Source: Anaerolineae bacterium
Lineage (GTDB): Bacteria; Chloroflexota; Anaerolineae; JAFGEY01
DNA: 14,452 bases
Direction: 5' to 3'
NCBI GenBank assembly: GCA_016931365.1
Contig: JAFGEY010000247.1
Coordinates: forward strand, 1 to 14,452
Part shown: positions 7,691-12,577 of the stretch, in pieces
How positions within the stretch are numbered: position 1 is the stretch's first letter
Layout: every line of letters begins with the position of its first letter
Notes under the pieces: model-generated
Told to the model about the DNA's origin: nothing
The model's input: only the letters and a program-made list of their open reading frames with translations
Databases searched by the model: none
Program-made: the position numbers and the translations under genes

Positions 7691-8764
7691 ATGGCGCTGA
7701 TCCTGGGTATCGAGACTTCGTGTGATGAAACCGCCGCGGCAGTGATTGAGGACGGGCGCGTCATTCGCTCCGATGTTGTTGCTTCACAGATTGATCTGCA
7801 CCGGCAATACGGTGGCGTCTTTCCCGAGATGGCCTCGCGCCAACACGTGATCGCCCTGACGCCGGTGATCGAGCAGGCCATGGCCGAGGCCGGCGCACAC
7901 TGGAACGACCTGGCAGCGATCGCCGTGACCTATGGGCCGGGGCTGTCTGGCTCACTGCTGGTGGGCGTCAATGCGGCCAAAGGGTTGGCCTACGGGTGCG
8001 GTTTGCCGCTGGTCGGCGTGAACCACATCGAGGGGCACATTGCCACCAACTGGCTCGACGTCGCCGCGCTGGACGATCAACCAATGCCGTCTTTTCCATT
8101 GCTCTGCTTGATCGTCTCCGGCGGGCATACCGAGCTGGCCTTGATGCACGATTACGGCCAATATGAACGTCTGGGCAGCACGATCGACGATGCGGCAGGT
8201 GAGGCTTTTGACAAGGTCGCCCGCTTGCTGGGAGTGGGCTATCCAGGCGGCCCAGCGATCCAGCACGCCGCCGAGAGTGGCAACGCTGCGCTGTTTGAAT
8301 TTCCACACGCGCGCGTCGATGGCGCGTACGATTTCAGTTTTTCCGGCCTCAAGACGGCCGTGCTCCGTGAGGTGCAAAAATACGACCCGACACTGGAGCG
8401 CCCCGCTGACCGGCTGCCCGGTGCAGAAAGGGCAGCGCCGGCGTGCCGGCTCTCACAGCAGACCGTCGCCGATATGGCCGCCGGGTTCCAGGAAGCGGTG
8501 GTCGGGGCGCTGGTGGAGAAAACAGCGCAGGCGGCCGAGGCGTTTGCAGTCAACGGGGTGTTGCTCGCCGGCGGCGTGGGAGCCAACCGCGCGCTCCGCG
8601 AAAAACTGGCCGCGTTGCTTGACATCCCGCTGCGAATGCCGCCGGTGCGACTTGCTACCGACAATGCAACTGGTGTCGGCGTGGCTGGCTACTGGCAGTG
8701 GCAGCGCGGGCAGATATCCGGCTGGAACCTCGATGTGGTGCCCCGGCTCAAACTGGGCAGCTAA
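7691..8764 (+). CDS. tsaD: tRNA N6-adenosine threonylcarbamoyltransferase TsaD
   Basis: TsaD transfers the threonylcarbamoyl group from threonylcarbamoyl-AMP to A37 of tRNAs reading ANN codons, working with TsaB and TsaE in the cytoplasm. The 357-residue protein begins with the ASKHA phosphate loop LGIETSCDETAAAV (5-18), has the metal-binding HIEGH (112-116), the SGGHTEL segment (143-149), the GGPAIQ segment (186-191) and the GGVGAN motif (294-299). I chose the ATG at 7691 over the in-frame GTG at 7676 because GAGAGGTGA lies just upstream and the family begins within a few residues of the loop. It carries an extra Pro/Ala/Arg-rich stretch at about 234-257 relative to the usual roughly 335-345 residue form. 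TsaB and TsaE are not in this window. Confidence 0.95.
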   Translation: MALILGIETSCDETAAAVIEDGRVIRSDVVASQIDLHRQYGGVFPEMASRQHVIALTPVIEQAMAEAGAHWNDLAAIAVTYGPGLSGSLLVGVNAAKGLAYGCGLPLVGVNHIEGHIATNWLDVAALDDQPMPSFPLLCLIVSGGHTELALMHDYGQYERLGSTIDDAAGEAFDKVARLLGVGYPGGPAIQHAAESGNAALFEFPHARVDGAYDFSFSGLKTAVLREVQKYDPTLERPADRLPGAERAAPACRLSQQTVADMAAGFQEAVVGALVEKTAQAAEAFAVNGVLLAGGVGANRALREKLAALLDIPLRMPPVRLATDNATGVGVAGYWQWQRGQISGWNLDVVPRLKLGS

Positions 8765-8768
8765 TGAC

Positions 8769-8854
8769 CGATCACGAACCGCTGACCGCCGGCCGCAGTC
8801 ATCGAACACCGCAGTCATCGAACGCCGCGGTCGGCGGTTGGTTGTCCGTGGTCG
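8769..8854. repeat. Palindromic spacer element with an internal 16-bp tandem repeat
   Basis: The spacer between tsaD and the DUF362 gene is almost wholly structured. AACCGCTGACCGC (8777-8789) pairs with GCGGTCGGCGGTT (8827-8839) with one G-U pair. Outside that, CGATCACG (8769-8776) pairs with CGTGGTCG (8847-8854), again with one G-U, leaving seven unpaired bases on the right side. The loop holds two adjacent copies of a 16-bp unit, CCGCAGTCATCGAAC plus A or G, at 8793-8808 and 8809-8824. It resembles the short GACCGC-rich repeat words scattered in Chloroflexota spacers, which is an inference. A T-run at 8855-8859 follows, so partial termination cannot be excluded. Confidence 0.6.
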
Positions 8855-8870
8855 TTTTTGGAGAAAAAAT

Positions 8871-10028
8871 ATGCCAATTGTTTCATTGATTCGTTGTGCA
8901 TCGTATGATGAGATTAAGGTTGGGGCCGCCCTGCGCCGGGCCGTCGACCTGGCTGGTGGGATGGCGCAATACGTGCAGCCGGGCCAGCGTGTGCTGCTCA
9001 AGGTCAACTTGCTGCGCGCCTCCACGCCGGAGGCGATGGTGACGACGCACCCGGCGGTGGTCAAGGCGTTGGTCGGGCTAGTGCAGGAGGCGGGTGGCAC
9101 GCCGGTGATCGGCGACAGCCCTGGCGGGCCGTTTGTGCGTCCCTGGGTGGGGGCGGTATATCGTTCCAGCGGCATGACCCGCGTGGCTGAAGAGACGGGA
9201 GCCGAACTGAACTGGGATTTTGGCGAGACGCGCCTCTCACACCCTAAAGGACACCTGATCAAGTCCTTGGAGGTGGGTACCTATGTTACCAGTGCCGATG
9301 TCGTGATCAGCGTGCCCAAGCTCAAGACGCACAATTTTATGCACTTTACCGGCGCGACCAAAAATCTGTTTGGCGTGATCCCTGGCACGATCAAAGTGGG
9401 ATATCACTCCAAGCTGCTTGAGCGAGAGGCGTTTGGCGAGATGTTGATCGACATCCTGACCCTGATCAAGCCGTCGCTGACGGTGATGGATGGCATCGTG
9501 GGGATGGATGGCTCCGGGCCGTCGGCAGGCGATCCGTTCGAGGTGGGTGCGCTGCTGGTCAGCCCAGATGGGGTGGCCCTCGATGTGGTGGCGGCGTCAC
9601 TGGCCGGGCTGGATATAAGCCGCATCTATCCACTGCGCGCGGCGATCAAGCGCGGTTTGACCACCGGAAACATTGCCGATGTCGATGTGGTAGGCGATGC
9701 GCTAGCCGATTTTCACATTGAGGGATTTCGCGCGCCCGAGGTCGGTGCTGTCGAGGGGCGCGGCCCGGTCTGGCTGCGCAGGATAGTCAACCGGGCGTTT
9801 GTTCCCGCGCCAGTAGCGAACGAAAAATGCGTTGCTTGCGGCATCTGCGCGCGCAACTGCCCCGTTGATGCGATAGAGATCGTACCGATGCGCGCCAACG
9901 GGGCGTCGGTCAAGCGGGCGGTGATGGATTTAGACAAGTGTATTCGCTGCTACTGCTGCCATGAGCTGTGCCCTGAACGGGCGATCGACCTGAAAAAGTC
10001 CTGGGTGGGGTGCTTGGGGATAAGATAA
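8871..10028 (+). CDS. DUF362 protein with C-terminal 2x[4Fe-4S] ferredoxin domain
   Basis: The 385-residue protein has a DUF362 domain at about 35-250: LLKVNLLRA (42-50), the conserved VISVPKLKTHNFMHFTGATKNLFG block (145-168) and MDGIVGMDGSGP (206-217). The C-terminus has two iron-sulfur motifs, C320-C323-C326-C330 and C357-C360-C363-C367, the standard CxxCxxCxxxCP pattern, with an extra cysteine at 362. DUF362-ferredoxin proteins are thought to take part in electron transfer or maturation of redox proteins; no specific reaction is established for this subgroup as far as I know. There is no signal peptide, so it is probably cytoplasmic and fits an anaerobic or microaerophilic lifestyle. The ATG has GGAGA six bases upstream. 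The frame is open further upstream through tsaD, but in a shadow frame, so the start at 8871 is preferred. Confidence 0.9.
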   Translation: MPIVSLIRCASYDEIKVGAALRRAVDLAGGMAQYVQPGQRVLLKVNLLRASTPEAMVTTHPAVVKALVGLVQEAGGTPVIGDSPGGPFVRPWVGAVYRSSGMTRVAEETGAELNWDFGETRLSHPKGHLIKSLEVGTYVTSADVVISVPKLKTHNFMHFTGATKNLFGVIPGTIKVGYHSKLLEREAFGEMLIDILTLIKPSLTVMDGIVGMDGSGPSAGDPFEVGALLVSPDGVALDVVAASLAGLDISRIYPLRAAIKRGLTTGNIADVDVVGDALADFHIEGFRAPEVGAVEGRGPVWLRRIVNRAFVPAPVANEKCVACGICARNCPVDAIEIVPMRANGASVKRAVMDLDKCIRCYCCHELCPERAIDLKKSWVGCLGIR

Positions 10029-10072
10029 GTATGGGGTGCAAGCGCCTGCGTGAAATGTCAAGCGCCATGTCT

Positions 10073-11236
10073 TCACGTCTTGGGCTTTTGCGCCAATAAT
10101 ACGCGGAACAAATTGTCTTCATAAGCTACGCGCACCTGACGAAAGCGCTGTGCCATCTCGTGCTCGTAGCGAATGAAGCGATTGGCGACCAAGTAGAACC
10201 GGCCATTGGGCTTGAGAACTTGCGCGGCATCACGGATGAACTGGTAAGCGATGCCGTAATCGGTTTGCCGCCCTTGGTGAAAAGGTGGGTTGGTGACGGC
10301 CACGTCAAAGCGCACCTCGCTCACAGCGTCGACTCCGTCGCTGGCAAGGATGTGCGCCTTGGTTTCATCGATGTTATTGAGGGCCAGCGTGCGCCGTGCC
10401 GCCTCGACGGCGACCGTGTTGCTGTCCACCAGAAAAACTTCGCCTGCCATCTCTGCCGCCACCGTGCCGATGATTCCATACCCGCAGCCGATGTCGAGCA
10501 TCCGCTCACCTGGCTCGACTTGCATCGTCTCGATCAGCGCGCGTGTGCCAGCATCAAGTTCTTGCCAGGAAAAGACGCCGGGTTTGGCCGCAAACGACCA
10601 GGTTTTTCCTTTGACTGGCGCAGTGAACTCGTGCCAGCAGTGGTAATCGCTTGCCGGAATCTGTGTCTTGTCTCCCTTGACGCACAGCGCCACACGACAG
10701 CCCTTTTTGTAGGCCAACACGCTGCCGTGGCCAAAAACCTCCTCCGCGAATTGGACAAATGGCTTGATGCCGGTATCGTTGTGCCCGGCAAGGCATAACC
10801 GCCCACCCGGTTTGAGCACTGTCGCTGCATCGATGATGAATTGCCGGGCCACGTTTCTGCCGCGTGGCAGGTGGGTCACAACGACATCAAAGGCCACTTG
10901 GCTAACTGCCGAGGTCACATCGCTAGCAATCACTTGAGCGTTGGCAACCTCATTGCGTTCGAGGGTACGTCGCGCGCATTCCAGCGCCACTACATCGTTG
11001 TCGACCAGATACACCTGTCCTTGTGTGGCTGTTTGGGTGGCCGCCAGCCCGACCACGCCGCAACCACAGCCCAGGTCGAGCACAGTGTCTTGTGGTTCGA
11101 TGTGCATGTGCTCGATCAGCAGCGCTGTGGCGGGATCGACGCCTTGCCAGCCGAATACGCCCGGCTTGGTGATGATCGAAGTTGGTTTGCCGCTCAGATC
11201 GACGGTGGTCTCTTGATAGGGATTTGAGGAGTTCAT
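10073..11236 (-). CDS. Tandem-domain RsmC/RlmG-like SAM-dependent methyltransferase
   Basis: The 387-residue protein is an internal duplication. Each half starts with a KPGVF-x-W-Q block (24-31 and 218-225) and then has a SAM-binding glycine-rich loop: VLDLGCGCGVVG (52-63) and MLDIGCGYGIIG (246-257). Only the C-terminal half has the substrate/catalytic motif NPPF (316-319, then HQG), the signature of guanine-N2 rRNA methyltransferases. At the matching place the N-terminal half has THLP (121-124). This is the layout of E. coli RsmC, which methylates G1207 of 16S rRNA, and RlmG, where the N-terminal domain is a degenerate copy used for RNA binding and folding. The exact rRNA target is unproven. 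GAGAAAG lies upstream of the ATG. The gene converges on the DUF362 gene across 44 bases and diverges from the regulator gene. Confidence 0.85.
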   Translation of the reverse strand: MNSSNPYQETTVDLSGKPTSIITKPGVFGWQGVDPATALLIEHMHIEPQDTVLDLGCGCGVVGLAATQTATQGQVYLVDNDVVALECARRTLERNEVANAQVIASDVTSAVSQVAFDVVVTHLPRGRNVARQFIIDAATVLKPGGRLCLAGHNDTGIKPFVQFAEEVFGHGSVLAYKKGCRVALCVKGDKTQIPASDYHCWHEFTAPVKGKTWSFAAKPGVFSWQELDAGTRALIETMQVEPGERMLDIGCGYGIIGTVAAEMAGEVFLVDSNTVAVEAARRTLALNNIDETKAHILASDGVDAVSEVRFDVAVTNPPFHQGRQTDYGIAYQFIRDAAQVLKPNGRFYLVANRFIRYEHEMAQRFRQVRVAYEDNLFRVLLAQKPKT

Positions 11237-11300
11237 ATTGGCTTTCTCGGGTGTCGGGTCGGGATAGTTACAGGAAATTCTATCTTGGCAATGGAGCCGA

Positions 11301-11330
11301 ATTATAGCCCTAGACTGGCCTTGTATGCAA
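11301..11330 (-). promoter_or_regulatory. Sigma70-type promoter of the methyltransferase gene
   Basis: Reading the minus strand, TTGCAT (11330-11325) and a perfect TATAAT (11306-11301) are separated by 18 bases. Transcription would start near 11294 and give a leader of about 58 bases before the ATG at 11236. Confidence 0.65.
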
Positions 11331-11331
11331 G

Positions 11332-11360
11332 TTGACGTTTCCTCCGTTGCAGGTTATACT
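11332..11360 (+). promoter_or_regulatory. Sigma70-type promoter of the response-regulator gene
   Basis: TTGACG (11332-11337) and TATACT (11355-11360) are separated by an ideal 17-base spacer. A start near 11367 gives a leader of about 29 bases with AGGAG at 11385-11389, six bases before the GTG start codon. Its -35 box lies one base from the -35 box of the divergent promoter. Confidence 0.7.
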
Positions 11361-11395
11361 TGCCCGCAATTAAATTTTTGCTTTAGGAGTGAAAC

Positions 11396-12073
11396 GTGTA
11401 CGCGTTGTTGTTGGCTCAAAACGCAGATGAGACCGCAGTTTTGTCACTGGTGCTCCAGCGCTCAGGGTTGACGGTCACGGCGACTGCGGACTCGAACCGT
11501 GCGATCAAGGCCTGGCCTGAACATTCCACCGATATTGTGATGCTGGCTCTGGGCAGCGAATCGCTGGATTTTGTCCATCGTTTTCGTGCCCTGACCCAGG
11601 TACCGATCATTGTTGTGACCAGGGTCGATGAAGACCTGCACTGTGAGTTGCTTGATGCCGGAGCCGACTGGGTAGTACCGCGTCCGTTCAGCTCGCGGCT
11701 GTTGATCGCTCAGATACGCGCGCTACTGCGCCGCACTGGAGGGGTGCAGATTTTCAACCTGCCCAATCTCGACATCGAGGGCCTGTCGCTCGACCCGGCA
11801 ACGCGCGTGGTGTGTGTGGTGGGCAAGCCGATGCGTCGTTTGACCCACCTCGAATTTCGCCTTTTGTACACGTTAATGATCCATCGCGGGCAAATTCTGT
11901 CCACTGAAACGATCGTCGAACAAGTGTGGGGCTACAGCGGCAAGGGTGACAAGGAGCTGGTGCGCGGTTTGGTGCGCCGGCTGCGCTCCAAAGTTGAGGT
12001 AGAACCGAGCGAACCGGCCTATATCCTGACCGTACCTGGGGTGGGATATTATTTTCAAAGTTCAAACGAGTGA
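11396..12073 (+). CDS. Atypical OmpR/PhoB-type response regulator lacking the phospho-acceptor Asp
   Basis: The 225-residue protein has an N-terminal receiver-like domain (about 1-113) and a C-terminal winged-helix DNA-binding domain (about 125-222, with LTHLEFRLLYTLMIHRGQIL, IVEQVWGY and VRRLRSKVE, ending in the ILTVPGVGYYF wing). The receiver keeps the fold landmarks VPIIVVT (69-75) and AGADWVVPRPF (88-98), but the acceptor position in the canonical LLDL block is Ala (A51 in VMLAL), the acidic pair near residues 8-9 is Q8-N9, and the conserved Lys of the K-P-F motif is R96. Only the switch threonine (T75) is kept. It therefore cannot be phosphorylated in the usual way. No sensor kinase gene is adjacent. 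It begins with GTG after AGGAGTGA. It probably acts as a constitutive or ligand/protein-controlled transcription regulator; its target is unknown. Confidence 0.88.
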   Translation: MYALLLAQNADETAVLSLVLQRSGLTVTATADSNRAIKAWPEHSTDIVMLALGSESLDFVHRFRALTQVPIIVVTRVDEDLHCELLDAGADWVVPRPFSSRLLIAQIRALLRRTGGVQIFNLPNLDIEGLSLDPATRVVCVVGKPMRRLTHLEFRLLYTLMIHRGQILSTETIVEQVWGYSGKGDKELVRGLVRRLRSKVEVEPSEPAYILTVPGVGYYFQSSNE

Positions 12074-12089
12074 GAAAATTTGAACAACC

Positions 12090-12112
12090 GTATCCTTTTT
12101 GATACTATTTTT
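12090..12112 (+). terminator. Weak candidate terminator after the regulator gene
   Basis: GTATC (12090-12094) pairs with GATAC (12101-12105) around a six-base loop, followed by TATTTTT. The stem is only five base pairs and A+T-rich, so termination would be partial at best. Confidence 0.25.
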
Positions 12113-12127
12113 CTACATTTCTGTTAC

Positions 12128-12154
12128 TTGTTTTATACGACGCCGTGTTATACT
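12128..12154 (+). promoter_or_regulatory. Candidate promoter of the zinc-ribbon gene
   Basis: TATACT at 12149-12154 is a good -10 box. The best -35 is TTGTTT at 12128-12133, but the spacer is only 15 bases. A start near 12161 would give a leader of about 147 bases containing the dyad at 12194-12212. Confidence 0.4.
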
Positions 12155-12193
12155 CGCTAACGATGTCCTATCCTGAATAAATCGAAACTGAAT

Positions 12194-12212
12194 GCGGATG
12201 TATTACATTCGC
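12194..12212. promoter_or_regulatory. 19-bp dyad, candidate operator upstream of the zinc-ribbon gene
   Basis: GCGGATGTA (12194-12202), a central T, and TACATTCGC (12204-12212) form an inverted repeat with one mismatch in nine positions. The odd centre and compact arms look more like a binding site for a dimeric repressor than an RNA hairpin, because no loop would remain. It lies about 40 bases after the candidate -10 box and about 95 bases before the start codon. A second short palindrome, CAGCCTGGCTG, follows at 12213-12223. Confidence 0.4.
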
Positions 12213-12307
12213 CAGCCTGGCTGTCCAGAAAATCTTTGCACAAAACACAAGAATTTCGTGGGATAGGCGCTAAACATTCAGAAAGGCGACTCGACAAGGG
12301 AGAAGAG

Positions 12308-12532
12308 ATGAGTCCGAAGCACGGAAATGATGCACCGACCGCGCCTTGCCCAGATTGCGGTGAAAAGATCACCTTGCGGGGCAGCGTTCATGTTGGGCGG
12401 GAAGTGATCTGTCCCAATTGTGACGCCGAACTCGAGGTGACCGAAACGGAGCCATTACAGCTTGATTGGATCAGTGAGGATTACGACGAGTATTACGACG
12501 AAGATCAGGACGAAGAAGACGACGATTGGTAA
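12308..12532 (+). CDS. LysW-like zinc-ribbon protein with acidic C-terminal tail
   Basis: The 74-residue protein has a zinc ribbon formed by C14-x2-C17 and C35-x2-C38, spaced and surrounded as in LysW, the amino-group carrier of lysine and arginine biosynthesis (CPDCGEKITL...GREVICPNCDAELEV). After PLQLDW (49-54) comes a tail of almost only Asp, Glu and Tyr (57-73). True carriers end in a glutamate, usually EDWGE, to which LysX joins the substrate; this protein ends in DDDW and has no terminal Glu. No lys or arg genes are nearby. A carrier role is therefore doubtful; a protein- or nucleic-acid-interacting small zinc ribbon is the alternative. I chose the ATG at 12308 because GGGAGAAGAG lies directly upstream; an upstream ATG at 12236 is in frame but has no such site. 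A strong terminator follows the stop. Confidence 0.82.
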   Translation: MSPKHGNDAPTAPCPDCGEKITLRGSVHVGREVICPNCDAELEVTETEPLQLDWISEDYDEYYDEDQDEEDDDW

Positions 12533-12550
12533 ACGGACGAGCTAATACCA

Positions 12551-12577
12551 GGGGGCCTCTCAAGAGGCCCCCTTTTT
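12551..12577 (+). terminator. Strong intrinsic terminator of the zinc-ribbon gene
   Basis: GGGGGCCTCT (12551-12560) and AGAGGCCCCC (12563-12572) are exact reverse complements around CA, effectively a nine-base-pair stem with a TCAA loop, followed directly by TTTTT (12573-12577). It starts 18 bases after the stop codon of the zinc-ribbon gene. The right arm encodes the last residues of the convergent recD2, whose TGA falls in the loop region. Confidence 0.9.

Noticed and set aside
8163..8870. Long upstream extension of the DUF362 frame
   Set aside because: The extension overlaps tsaD in another frame and has an Arg/Pro/Ser-rich composition typical of a shadow frame. The ATG at 8871 has its own ribosome site and fits the family's N-terminus.
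10029..10072. Possible bidirectional terminator between the convergent DUF362 and methyltransferase genes
   Set aside because: The gap has a direct repeat CAAGCGCC (10039-10046, 10059-10066), and CGTGAA/TTCACG could pair across the methyltransferase stop, but the stem is short and bulged and no U-tract is present on either strand.
12236..12307. Upstream in-frame ATG for the zinc-ribbon gene
   Set aside because: It would add 24 unrelated residues and has no Shine-Dalgarno site, while the ATG at 12308 follows GGGAGAAGAG directly.
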